NCBI GenBank assembly: GCA_032622095.1
Contig: CP136061.1
Coordinates: 174,181,692 to 174,245,691, forward strand
From: Siphonodentalium dalli
Taxonomy: Eukaryota; Mollusca; Scaphopoda; Gadilida; Siphonodentaliidae
DNA length: 64,000 nt
Direction of reading: 5' to 3'
Positions 34,633-47,209 of this stretch are shown piece by piece (the first letter of the stretch is position 1; each line of letters begins with the position of its first letter). The notes below the pieces were generated by a model. That model searched no databases. It was not told the DNA's origin and saw nothing but the letters and a program-made list of their open reading frames with translations. Made by a program: the position numbers and the translations under genes.

Positions 34633-37407
34633 CAAAAAATTTAATTTTGCATTTTGACCTTTAATTTTTGTTTAGGACACATCACAGCCTCATATTTCTT
34701 ACCTAGATTTTTCTTAGCATGTTCTTCTTCTGTATGGATTTTGGTATTGTTTATTTATCCCCTTCCACTCTTGTTTTGATATAGAATTCATCCAAGACAG
34801 GATTACTCAAACATTTTTCATCTGATCAACACCAAATTTGGTATATGAATTTTTGACACTTATCTCCAGATCAAGTTAAAATATGGGTTTGATCCGATAT
34901 ATTTTAACAGAGTTATGGCCCTTTATAATTTAAACCTCTTTGCTATGCACTATTCATTTTTAAGAGAATACTGAAGCCTGTATTATTGAAAAAGCCAATT
35001 TATCATAGTGTGGACTCTTGCTGAAGACTGCTTGCTTCAGACCAGTTTACCATCTGTCATTACATGACATGACATTTAGATAAATACCTATTCTACCAGA
35101 GTCTACAAGAATAAATAGGAATAGTCCATTGTTCATTTCTCCAAGCCTGGATATAGTGTGTCTGACATTTGCAGAATGAAGTCCCCAGATGGTGAATTTA
35201 GTGTTGCTACCCCATACAGCAGGCTAGCATCATCAAATACACCCTCAATTACCTTATTCTGCTTAGGCCTCATCTTCTGGGACAATTTTTTTAAAAACAT
35301 GTTTTAAATTTGAAAAAAGTGACACCATTATAACATCTGCAGAGTTATGAAACTTTACTCTTTAATGAAATTATGGAAACATTCCACCCTCCCACACCCA
35401 CCCCCTCCCACATGGCCCAGACCCAACCCTGCCATCAACCAACATCCCTTCCAAGCCATATCACCTCTCAATTTAATTAATACCTCTTCTCACCACAGAG
35501 GCATATATATCTGTAAAGGTACAGATCATTAATTATATAAACTAGCCAGATGACATGTATTATTCTAATCTAAACATATCTGTAGCAATTTAAAAACAAA
35601 CTGGTGCTTCCATGGTTAGGTGATGACTGACATCCAATGATACTGTGAATGGCTTAGATTTCTTCAAGTCTGGAAATAGTGTGTCTGACATTTACAGAGT
35701 GAGGTCCCCAGATGGTGAATTTAGTGTTGCTACCCCATACAGCATGCTAGCATCACCAAATACACCCGACAGGGACCTAATTCTGCTTAGGCCTCATCTT
35801 CTGGGAAGTATCTCAAGTATCAAATTGACAGTTTGATTTAGTCACTTTTTTCCACCTGTTCAGTCCCCCTAATTTGCAAAAGATAAAATGCATAATTGAG
35901 GTGCTCAATGGGTGTGTATCACCAACTTCAACTGTAGGACTTCAATCTGTTCCTAGGTTTTATTGGCCATTGAGGCCTAATCAGATTGAGGATGAATTTG
36001 GTGATGCTAGCCTGCCTTACAGAATATTGTCATTAAATCCACATTTTGGGACCTAATTCTGCAAATGTCAGACATACTTAATTCAGGCTTGGCCATTTCA
36101 TATTATTTTTTTAATCTGGAACTAATATTCAAAGAAAATGGGGGGGGGGGGGTATATATTGGATTAAATTTGTCTTCTATCTGTCAGGCTTCCATCCGTC
36201 TGCCTGTTGAGATGTCTATCCATCCATCTACCAACAATTGATTTCTTCTCCATATTAAAGACGGAATGTGTTTATATAGTTCAGTGTGCATGTTCCCTAG
36301 GTGTCTCACAATCAGATTTGTTCAATTAAGTTCATCACATCAAATAGATGTAGGTGCGAAGCCAGGGCCATAACTCTTTCCCTCCATAGTAAGTCTTAAA
36401 ACAGTTTTTTCTCAAGAACCATTAGGCCTATATAGCTTATATTTGGTATGGAGGGGCCTTGGGTGACTGGGGTTCAGATTTGTTCATGGGGTCATTTTTA
36501 GGAAATGAGGTCCCCAGAGGGTGAATTCAGTGATGTTAGTCCACCTTGCAGAATATTGTCATTAAATTCACCTGCAAAGGTCAGACACTAAATACAGACT
36601 CGACTGTTCGAATATTAGTTTCTTAACCAGCACTTATCCAGGTGAAATTATACGCTGATTTTTCAAAGAAAAATTGGTGGTTATATTGATATTACTAGAT
36701 GAATGGATCTCATAAATGAGGATTCACATGTTCTAATAGGGGCAGAGATAAGAGATATAACTCTCCTCTATGCTGTTTGGTACTGGTATAATAATATTGA
36801 TTTCTAGACAGCCTTGGTGGGGGCAATGTTTGAGACAATGGGGAGGGAGTGTAGAAGGGTGGAGATTTGATCCCCCCTATTTTGATCAAAAGTTAAAAAT
36901 TTCATGCCCGATACTAAATTAGTTGTAGAATAGATGTTCACACCGAAAATAAGTTAGAACTGTTCTCGTAGTTTGGTTTGATTTTCTTACATGTATGTTT
37001 TTAAACCATCAGTCCATATGTTTCTACTTCAGGTTAAACTGTTGGACCGAATTGGCCACAAATTTTAACTTTATGGGGGGTGTCAGGTTGGTAATTATCA
37101 AACGTTTGAGAGTTGAAGTACTCTTACCAGTCGTAAAATTCAACCTAAGAGGAATGTACTAAATGATTTTTGTGAACTTAGTACTGTGATATGGTTGTCC
37201 TCTTTAAAAGGTAAGAGGTTGGAAATTTTTCAGTGATGTGCAATTAGAAATTTCAAGGTGAAGAGCCCTGCTCATTTGAGAACATCCAGCTATGTCCATG
37301 TTTAGAACTTAAGTGATTCTGTCAAGTACTGACTCTTGTAGTCTTCAGATTCCCTGTCTTCTCAGTCCTTACAGTCCAGTGAGCGACCCACAGTCATTGA
37401 CTGTCTT

Positions 37408-39085
37408 GTATTTGTTTATTATGATGTATGTACCTGAAAATAAGTCTGACATAAGAATATAATTAATATGATATGTGCCCTACTTGTGTTTCTGTGTCTT
37501 TAAACCACGAAATATTCAGTTGTCAGTCATTCATGTTGGTCTGTAAATTACCCGGGAAAATTCCCGGTTCCTGGTTCTGATGACGTTTTCAGTCCCGTTC
37601 CCGGTTCCGCAAAATTCGGGAATATATTAAACCCTAGTTATTAACCTTTTTCGACTTAGAAAATTTCAACAATTTTTTTATTTCTTTAACAAAGCGGCAT
37701 CGACTTGCCACGTTTTCGGGGGACACTGTGGTCGGCTGACCTTTTATTCCAATAAATTTGCTAGGTGTACAATTGAGGATTGCTGTTTATGAATGAAAAG
37801 CAGGGTGGATGCAACTCCGCAGCAGCCAGCTTTCCATTTGATGCACATGTTTACTGATAGTTTCGAAGCAGAATTTAATTATGTGAACATGTGCTGAGAG
37901 CTTGTATCACATGTGGATAGCAGGAAGACCAGGAATAAATTACAAAATTAATTAAATGCAATTAAGTTTGGTTGCAAGTACCACCATATGGTAAAGCTGG
38001 CTGGGAGACACTAGCTAACATGGTATTAAAATTTTGATCCTACATGAACTTGATGGGTGAATAAGGACCATGACCAATTGAGAACTCCATAATGTGTGTG
38101 TTTCCGCTTGTGGTGGTGCAGGGGGTGGTGGTGGGTCCTAGAAAAACGGAGATGATTTAAATATTAATCCTTTTTCATGTGGTTTTCGAGTATCAAAATA
38201 AATTCTTTGCAAAATGTAAACAATCTGAGATAATTCAGGCATATCCCGTAAATTATTGCGCTAAATCGAGTTCTGATAGAAAACATTGGTATTCATTAAC
38301 TGCGGGGTAGCTGTATAATTGGCAAACCCCACAAAACTTATATATTTAATTGATGCTCGCCATCTGATTGGATAAAATTCTAGACTCAGTAATTTTATGC
38401 AATTGGTGTAGAGAAACGATTGATTAGTGGTAATTTGATGAAACCACACGAAAATTCCTCCTTCTGATGAATATTCATTACACTATCGCGATTTTGATGT
38501 TTATATCGAGAAGCGCCCCCCTGTGACTAGAACACGTGATATTTGTTTACAAGTGAGGTGAACGGGATGCCAAGTAGCCTGAAGCAAGTGTCCTTCAAAT
38601 TGCCTATTTTCGAGGAAATATGCGATGCAGTTGGTCCTTTATGTTAGCACCGTTCTGGTAGAGTTTCATGGACAGTTTTTAGATGTTTATTAACAATTTC
38701 AGCTCGACCATTTATTATTCAACAAACAGATTACAGTGACTGATAATAGTATTGGAAAGTTTCAGCTTGGAATTGAATTAATCAGGTCGATTTGTATCCA
38801 ATTTTAGCTTGCAAATTTTGTGTGTGCAATTAATCAATAATTATTTTATCCTTGGGTTTGTAATTCAATTGGTGTCACCAGAAGTTTCATCTATTAACAA
38901 TGTTGTGTTACGTCTTTATAACGGGGTCATTCCAATCTGATCATGACAAAAGTTTTCTCTAGATCAAACAACTCTAAACCAAACAAAATGGTCGGTCCGG
39001 ACGGTGTTTGGTTTGGAGATGTTTAACTTATAACAATTCAGAATGTGACTTCTAAATTCAATTTTATGTTTTCATTTATTTTCAG
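37408..39085. other. Non-coding intron sequence
   Basis: No exon seen. 37548-37640 has an inverted TTCCCGGTTCC/GGGAATAT cluster that may be the end of another DNA element. Confidence 0.5.
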
Positions 39086-39316
39086 ACACTTCAGTTCTAC
39101 AAAAAAATATTTCCTCAGGAACATACAGTGTATTCACCTACTGGGGTCTATAGCATATCAACCGGAATTATTCAAGTTGGTCATTCATTCCTGCCGATCA
39201 GTACTATGAACAGGTTATCATTCTCTTTGAGGTCTCCCCTCTATATGCTACACCACATCTTGGATCCTTTAGAGTCTGTGATGAAGTGTGTCCAGATGAA
39301 TTGGATGTCAATCTTG
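39086..39316 (+). CDS. MDN1: Midasin exon leading into the AAA P-loop
   Basis: A 231-bp exon (77 codons, phase 0 on both sides) between TTTTCAG and GTATGA. It encodes TLQFYKKIFPQEHTVYSPTG, then GIIQVGHSFLP, then LESVMKCVQMNWMSIL. The final stretch is the segment that precedes the Walker A loop in one of the central AAA modules of midasin; the loop itself starts the next exon (VGPQASGKT). Midasin is a ~5000-residue dynein-like AAA+ ATPase that strips assembly factors from pre-60S ribosomal particles in nucleolus and nucleoplasm. Module number (AAA3 or AAA4) was not fixed. Confidence 0.85.
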
Positions 39317-39350
39317 GTATGATATTGTTTAATCACTCAACAATTTTTTG

Positions 39351-39508
39351 TTTATAAATTAGATCACTCTGTTTATATCAGTTCATTTTCAGCCCTGTTT
39401 TGAAATGAGCCTTATAATAAACATAATTTTTTTTTTTATAAATTAGATCACTCTGTTTATATCAGTTCAATTTCAGCCCTGTTTTGAAATGAGCCTTATA
39501 ATAAACAC
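39351..39508. repeat. ~75-bp segment duplicated in tandem
   Basis: TTTATAAATTAGATCACTCT ... GAGCCTTATAATAAACA occurs at 39351 and again from 39435, only 34 bp past the midasin splice donor, with about one substitution between copies: a recent local duplication. Confidence 0.85.
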
Positions 39509-41275
39509 TTCAAAAGTTCTTTCGTCATATAGTACCCTTTATTTCTTATGTTATTCATCTGATTGTATTTAAATTTTGAATCACCTGAGAACATGTTCAT
39601 TGCAGAACATTGTGGTTGTTAATTATCCCAATGGTTTTCTAACCTTTTTCTGACTGCTGCTTGATTGGAAAATTTACCATTTTAAATAATCACACTTTCA
39701 ACTTTGATGCTCAACAGCATTGAAAATTGATGGGTTAACTGGGTAATCAGTGATTGTCTTGACCTTGACCAGTTGCTATGCTGGGGGAATTTAGTGGCAT
39801 AATTTGAACCACCCCCTTATCTGATTTTGTTGCACGAATCCCCATGGCACATTCTTCAATTTCACCCATAACCAAGGATCGTAGGACAAATATTGCATTG
39901 TGTGTGGCCCGCTTAACAATAGATCTGGCCACATGTATGTACTGTAACTTTAAGTTGAGCATTGTCAGGGTCGATATAAGATGGCAAGTGCATCACAGAA
40001 AGGTTTGCCAATGAGTCAACATTATCTAGACTTCAACCAACATTTTGACTATTAAGTCAGACTTAATTAATCCAATTAATGACCAATCAAGTAACACTTT
40101 TAGCTCAACTTCACATTGTAAAGTTTCAGCTAATGCCATGGCTTGGTATTCGTCGTCCATGTGTGCGTGTGCATGCGTGTTTGCATGATTCGTCAACAAT
40201 TTCCTTTAGCACGGGCTACAGGTCGTACCTTAGGTCGGATCATTATGAAATTTGTCATGGGCATTGACATGTAGATGGGAACAAGTCATTTGGGGCCATC
40301 TTGGATTTTAAAATTCAATCCATTGGCACTGCTACAGGCTGGAGTGTTCATCTGATCATCATTTTGGGGTCATTCGGCCATAAAACATTGCCGCCGGCAG
40401 CCATCTTGGATTTTACTCTTTGTATGACTAAATCCTTTGACACAGGCTACAGTTCGTATCTTCGGTCTGATAATCATGAAATTTTTCTTGTATGTTAACA
40501 TTGACATGTAAATTTTAACGAGTCATTTTGGGGTCATTTGGCAAAAAAACATGGCTGCCAGTGGCCATCTTGGATTTCAAAATTCAATCCATTAGTACGG
40601 GCTACGGGCCGTACTGTTTGCTGATCATCATGAAATTTTTCATTTATGTTAATATAGATGGGAACGAGTCATTTTGGGGTCATTCGGCCATAAAATATGG
40701 CCGCTAGCAGTCATCTTGGATTTTACTCATTGCATGACTAAATCCTTTGGCACGGGCTACAAGTCGTAGCTTTGGTCCGATCATTATGAAAGATGTCATG
40801 GCTGTTAGCATTGACATGTAGATGGGAATGAGTCATTTTGGGGTATAAAACATGTCCACTGGCAGTCATCTTGGATTTCACTCTTTGCATGACAAAATTC
40901 TTTGGCACACCCTACAGTCCACTTCCCTCATCCGATCATCACCAAACTTCATATTAATCTTGATATTGATCTACAAGATGGAAGCTATCAAATGTTTTTG
41001 AATTTGATTTGAAAACATAGCCGCCAGCAACCATCTTGGATTTTACTTTATTAGTCAAGTTTTTTTCCAAAACTCGACTTATAGTTTGATGAGGGACGGC
41101 GGACGGGCGGGCGGGCGGGCGGCGTGTTTTGCTTATAACTCAACCGTTTATTGACGGATTAAAAAAAATTATGTGTGAGTACATATCCATGCACGTAAGC
41201 TGCAGACAAAAAAATCGGGTTCGTCCGCACATTTATTACAGATTTATGGCCCTTTGCCATTTTTCACTGATTTTA

Positions 41276-44200
41276 GGGGTCATCTCAAAACTACTATCGG
41301 GATCCCGATAGATATCCCGATAGGATTCCGATAACTCAAAACTATCTTCTAAATTTCCCGATAGATTCCGATAGAGCGGTCACCATTTCCCGAAAATATT
41401 CCGATACCGCATCTAAATATTCCGATAACGCGCTGATTTCCCGAAAACTTTCCGAAAGTAACGTAGCGTATTACCAACTTTCCGATAATTTACCCATTTA
41501 TTTCAAGAACAATTAGGCCTATGTCTGTTTTGATAATCGACGAATCGAGCATGTTGTTTCGTTTATGTTTCCGGTTCTATTTGTTGTCATTACTTTTGGA
41601 TTCGTCCACAGCCTCCTTCGTAAGCATATTTTTATTGGGGTGGAAGCTTGTTTAAAAGAATTAAAACTCTACATGTTTCATGTTTTGATTCCAAGTTATT
41701 AAATTGTCCATTGAATTCTTTTTGCATATTATTCATACAGCACATATCTCCTAGAAACGCTCTGAAGGAAACATAAAAAGAAATGGTTTCATACAGGTAG
41801 TATCCCTTCAACACTAGCAATAGACTGTTCCAAAGTGAACGTGATAAAAAATTGAAATATATATTTGATAAAACTCTTTTGGCCCTAGAAATATTCTCAA
41901 ATAAAACTGTCATTTGATTTGATTTTTTCCCTCATTCATCACAAGATGATATGAATAATATTTTATTTTAATACACTGAGTGAGCAATTTTGAGAATTAA
42001 ATAAAGTTTTGATCGACAATTTCGACAACATTTTCGATTTTCTCTTCAGTTACACGTCCCAACATCACGCCAATTCAGCCCAATATTGTGGGCACGGGGA
42101 TTGCCTGGATTAGTACCCAAATAAATTATGTTGTTAAAGCGCATTGACAAATACATAATCTTGAGTATATTCTCCACACTATAATCGAAAAATACAAAGG
42201 AATGGACACATGATTCAATCAAAATTGTTTATTTAAAAAACACTCCCGCTAAGAAACCCCCACTGATGACGTGCGCAAAAAATATGTACCTACAGTAAAC
42301 ACGTGTTGTTGGAAATTGGGGCGCACAATGGGGACTCATTTATCATGGCTATATCTATTACCCATTCGGTAATTCATAAATGACATTCATTGCAAATTCA
42401 AACAGAATATATCTTAGATTTAGTATTAGTATCAATTGACCATTTATCGAATGTTGTCATTGAACTTATTGATCAGCTGATGACGATGAAAAAATCTAGG
42501 AACCTTCTCGACGTCATAGCAGCAATGATAAAATACTGTAGCACAAATTTAATGTGCATCGGCCGTTTTGTTCTCTCGTTTGATTAATAACATTATTATT
42601 CTGCGCGCATTGACAATTACATAATCTTGAGTATATTCTCCACAATGTAATCTAAAAATACAAAGGAATGGACACACGATTCAATCCAAATGGTTTATTT
42701 AAAAAACACTCCCGCCAAGAAACGCCCACTGATAACGAGCGCAGAAATTTGTACCTGCGAACACGTGGTGTTGGAATGTGGGGCGCACAATGGGGACTGT
42801 CATCTATCATGGCTATAACTATTAGCCATTCGGTAATAAATAAATGACATTCACTGCAAATTCAAACATAATATATCTTAGATTTAGTGTTAGTATCAAT
42901 TGACCATTTATTGAGTGTTTCCATTGAACTTATTGATCAGCTGATGACGATGAAAACACATCGGAACCTTGCCGACGTCAGCGCAACAATAATAAAATAC
43001 TGTATAGCACAAATGTGCATCGATCGGCCCGTTTTGTTCTCTCGTTTGATTAATAAAATTATTATTCTCCGCGCATTAACACTGCCAAATACTCAAGTAA
43101 ATTGGCCATATCATGATGTGAAAAATCAAAGAAATGACATTGTATAACATTAGTTACTTTTATTTGAACACAAGAGTTCATGAGACAAACGCTGCTATTT
43201 TTAAATTGAAAGTGCGCAAATCAATTCCGAATAGTGCTGCATTACCACGAATTACTTATCGGAACTGTCTTGTCATTTTATATTGAATATGATTGCTCAA
43301 AATTTCACTAAGAGAAAGCACTTTCTCGATCGTAAGATACAATGTAGGCACGAAAGAATTGTTTAATTTATTAATTGCACAAGATATGTGCGGTGCGAAT
43401 GTATTGACTGCAATGTCAAGGTCAAAAACCGGTGCGTTGTAAATTGAAGTAAACAAAAAACACGTGCGTTGTAATCGATGGCACAATGTTGACTAGTTTG
43501 GACTAATAATGCAGTCAATTGTAACTGAATTTACACGTAACTATCCAAGAGTTGATAGGCCACTTGATGATTTATTTTATGTTTCATTTCACCACGTAGC
43601 CATGGCTTAAAACATTAATAAATCACCCAATTTCGTGATATGGTTTTCCGACAGAGAAATTGAAACTGAAAGTCACATTGATCTGTTGATAAAACAAAAC
43701 TTACCTTTCGTTTGTTTATTACATTTATTGTTATAAAATATAAATATAAAACCTAGCTACTAAATATTCACCATACTATCATGCTTGAGGAGGGGGATTC
43801 ACAACTCTGAATTTTTTTTTTACTCCCAGTCCTCATCCATACAGATGAACATAATTTCATAAATCAGGAGCCACATAACATTTAGTAATAATACATGTTT
43901 TTCCCCAAAGACTTTGACGTCACCAGAAAGTTCTGTTGGCTGGAGGTAATATTACTGTTGGGTAAAGGGTTAATATCGAAAGTAAACTAAATAAAAGTTA
44001 GCAAGACATCTTTTTGAAAGAAAAAAATGACGAAATATAGGAGCAGGCCTACTACAAATAAATCGCATCGTGTTACCTTGACCTTAATGATGCAATCGTG
44101 AAATTCGACACTGTCAACATAATTAGGCTATGTTCAACTTATCGAAATAATCAATGCAGCATTATAATTAGTAGTAATTACAGAAAACGAAATTAATGTA

Positions 44201-45207
44201 GAATATGAAAAGCAGCCCATGCACACATTTAATTGACAGTTAAATGTTATGATTACTTCGCGTATTTATAACCTTTGCACTGCAGATTTGCATGGAATTT
44301 TCCATTCATATTTTCACACGCTCTTTATTTACCATATTACGATTCATGAAAAAGTATGGAATATTACTGCTAAATGTTGCTAAAACTTTACATGTACAGC
44401 AGGACACCTCCCCCCCCCCCCCCCCATATGTCATGTTTCGAATTTCTATAGCCTACTTTTGACTAAAGGGTAGAGAACCGAGTAGATATTCATGGCGTGC
44501 ATTATCGATCTACCCCCTTTTACATTTTACATTTGCCATAATATATGTATTTCTTTATTTCCTCCATATTTAAAAGTCGGATGTATTTAAACATATTACA
44601 AACACAATTAAGCTTTGAAGATAGTAGCCGCAACGCCGAAATAAATCTTAGAATTTAATCAATTGATGGATCTGTTCTATTTTTAGAAAGTGAAAGTAGC
44701 CGCTTGCATTAAGGCCTACTATACATATTTGGGTATGCTCCCCGTGAATTTATTTATTGATTTTGAAGATTTCCCGATGGGTGGGGTGTATTGTCCGGGT
44801 AAAATACCGATATTGTACGTAGCACCCACTGATCACCACAGTATAACATATAATAGTTCTACGACACGTGTCCCCTGATACTTTAAAACTTTATACTAAC
44901 GATTTCTCATATTAGGAAACTATTAAATCAATAATAAAGATAGGCCTATAAAACATAAAATCGCGATAAAAGTCCGGAGTAATCCCGATACAGAAACTTT
45001 CCAAACAACATGCGTTGTTTTCGGAATATGATACTCCGAAATGAAAGTAAACTCCGATAGAATCCCGATTGACTATGTAAATATTCCGATAATTTCCCGA
45101 AAAACGTTGCGTCATTTCCCGATAATTTCCCGATAACTGTATATATATGCTATCGGGATCTATCGGGAAATAGGCTGATTTCCCGATAGGAGTTTTGAGA
45201 TGACCCC
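41276..45207. mobile_element. 3.9-kb non-autonomous Harbinger-like element with CCCGATAG-rich ends
   Basis: Left end GGGGTCATCTCAAAACT, right end its inverse AGTTTTGAGATGACCCC, flanked by TTA on both sides (41273-41275 and 45208-45210). Removing it restores ATTTTTA-GCTCGTTAGCG-like sequence of the surrounding repeat. The outer 150-270 bp at each end are dense in CCCGATAG/CTATCGGGA, TTTCCCGA and ATTCCGATA. 3-bp TWA duplications and GG-starting ends point to PIF/Harbinger. No transposase or Myb-like protein was recognised inside; the only long-range structure is the 466-bp tandem repeat at 42139 and a run of 16 C at 44410-44425. Confidence 0.85.
42139..43110. repeat. 466-bp tandem repeat, two and a bit copies
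   Basis: GCGCATTGAC/GCGCATTAAC starts at 42139, 42605 and 43071: two exact 466-bp steps. The two full units share landmarks CAAAGGAATGGACACA, GGGGCGCACAATGGGGACT and GAACTTATTGATCAGCTGAT in the same order. Each holds a similar short frame (42390, 65 codons; 42887, 86 codons) around STVV..IELIDQLMTMK, probably incidental. The third copy breaks off after ~20 bp. Confidence 0.9.
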
Positions 45208-46293
45208 TTAGGCTCGTTAGCGCAACAACTTCAACAAACGTTATCTGATTCGATTGAAATTTGGTATATAGGTGTCTCCCAAGAATATCTCGGACGAGTT
45301 CGAAAACCGGCCTGGTCCGATAAAATTTGATAGAGTTATGGTCCTTAAGTAGCCATTTTGTACGAATTTTGAGCTCGTTAGCGCGATAACTTCAACAAAC
45401 GTCATCCGATTCAACTAAAATTTGGTATATAAGTGTCTTCCAATAATATCTTGGACGAGTTCGAAAACCAGCCTTGCCCAGTAATATTTGATAGAGTTAT
45501 GGCCCTTAATTAGTCATTTTTCGTGAATTTTTAGCTCGTTAGCGCGATAACTTCAACAAACGTCCTCCGATTTGTTTAAAATTTGGAATAGACGTACTTG
45601 CCAAGAATATTTCGGACGAGTTCGAAAACCAGCCTGGCCCGATAAAATTTGATAGAGTTATGGCCCTTAATTAGTCATTTTTCGATTTTACCTATTAATT
45701 AGTCTATACCGATACTGATGCACACCAATTGGCGGTAGCCACCGGCGGAAAGCCACTGAAAACGAGACACAGCATCTCTGATGCCACCTCTTGTATATAT
45801 ATCTCTTCATGTTGATAATCTGGTATTACTTAGACATTTCAACTTTCTACATTTCTAATCGCTCCATTGACTGCAAACACATGAAATTATTTCCTTTTAA
45901 AGTTGAGCTACAGTGTCGTTGACAATTTCATTATTATTTTTACCAAAATGGCAGACGCCATTCTGCTTAAAGTTACCAATTACAGAAATGAATTGAAAAT
46001 TTGAATCTGGAGCGGGTGTGGTGTGTTCAATCTCACTTCTGCACTTGTTTTTATAAAAAACATACCGCAATTATTTCGTACCGAATAATTTTTGTTCAAC
46101 ATATCAAATGCTATTAAAAAGGTTTGACGCAGGGGCCTTCAGGACCATGCACACAGATCTGAGAAGCGGGGCAAAATTTAATTGGTGTGACCTAGGCTTG
46201 ATATTGTAAAGATTTAGGAAAGCAAAATGAATTTTATGTTGGCAAATCAATTTGGATAACTCATTTCAGTTAGTTTGTTCTGCTTCTTTGTAG

Positions 46294-46422
46294 GTAGGGC
46301 CACAAGCAAGTGGCAAAACATCATTAGTCAAGTTGTTAGCAGATGTTACTGGTAACAACCTACAGGTGGTCTCAATGAACAGTTCAATGGACACAACTGA
46401 GCTACTGGGAGGATTTGAGCAG
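46294..46422 (+). CDS. MDN1: Midasin exon with Walker A loop
   Basis: A 129-bp exon (43 codons, phase 0) between TTTGTAG and GTTCGTG. It begins VGPQASGKTSLVKLLADVTG, a Walker A P-loop GPxxSGKT that binds ATP, and ends MNSSMDTTELLGGFEQ, the characteristic midasin follow-up (N/S..DTxELLGxFEQ). The exon ends exactly where the next begins VDNN, as in midasin FEQVD. All P-loop residues are intact, so the gene looks functional. Confidence 0.92.
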
Positions 46423-47209
46423 GTTCGTGTATGCTTAGGGACTTGTCAGAAATAAATCGGAATTTCTAGCAGAGATTTAATCTGAAATTCAGCTTGAAAA
46501 CTTTGCTCTTTGATAATCATAGCTTTTCTCATATCGCAGAATTCTTTTCAAAAACCTCTAATTAATTCTAATGAAAACTGCTGTGAACCCCAAAACACAT
46601 GAAAGTTGTCCATAGCAGCAATCAATGTATTTTCGGTAACTGTGTGTTTGTTGTGATCTCAGAAATCAAGAGATATAAAAAATGTCATTCAAGATATTTA
46701 ATGGCTATTGAAAAACGGTTGCTGATGCATTCAATGACTAGTTAATTTGGTGCTTGTTTAGTTTGGTGCTTGAAGTTAAAGCAAGTGCGTTGGAGTTTAA
46801 TGCAATGCATTGATCATCACAATGCTGATGGAATGAAGAACGATCTTCAAAAAGCTCACTCATGATCGAAACTCGGTTATAGCATCCCACTAATTTCACA
46901 CTATGGCAGTCTGATTAAACGGAGAATTTTACCGGTGACACTATATGAATAAACTCTGATAAAGTCTGAATAAAATTTCGCTTAAACTCTAATCTCTGAT
47001 GGAAATTCTGATTTATTTTTGCAATGCCCATCAAGGGAAGTTTTTGGCATGTTCATTTATGAGTTAATCTTACAATAGTGTTAATACTTTTCTTCTCAGT
47101 TCACAATATGCAGGCTTAATTGGCATCATGAATAAAGTAAGATGTCTAAGCAGAACATGTTTATTTATATTAAACTAAACACATAGTTAAAGGCTAACTT
47201 TCTAAATGA
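46423..47209. other. Intron between midasin exons, downstream flank of the nested GPCR
   Basis: No exon on the plus strand. On the minus strand this is the 3' side of the GPCR gene. Confidence 0.5.

Larger units (their letters stand above)
30881..37407 (+). repeat. Long dispersed repeat, copy B, interrupted by retroelement insertions
   Basis: Starts TTTTTAGCTCACCTGAGACG at 30881 exactly like copy A and ends CACAGTCATTGACTGTCTTG at 37407. Sequence matching copy A breaks at about 31400 (GGGACATAACTTTAAAAAC) and resumes at about 34627 (AATTTTGCATTTTGA), framing a ~3.2-kb insertion. The right part (34640-37407) contains repeated TCCCCAGATGGTGAATTTAG and TTAGGCCTCATCTTCTGGGA modules at 35190, 35705 and 36505. 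No coding sequence of its own. Confidence 0.75.
40101..45910. repeat. TAGCTCAACTT...AAGTTGAGCTA dispersed element, interrupted
   Basis: Opens TAGCTCAACTT at 40101 and closes AAGTTGAGCTA at 45900-45910, an exact 11-bp inverted pair. Inside, a ~160-180-bp module (CACGGGCTACAGGTCGTAC, GAACGAGTCATTTTGGGGTC, GCAGCCATCTTGGATTTTAC) repeats at 40200-41060. Then comes a second family (GCTCGTTAGCGCGATAACTT, three units at 45210-45690) which the 3.9-kb element 41276-45207 has split. Further copies occur at 59058-59573 and 60995-62531. No coding capacity. Confidence 0.75.
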
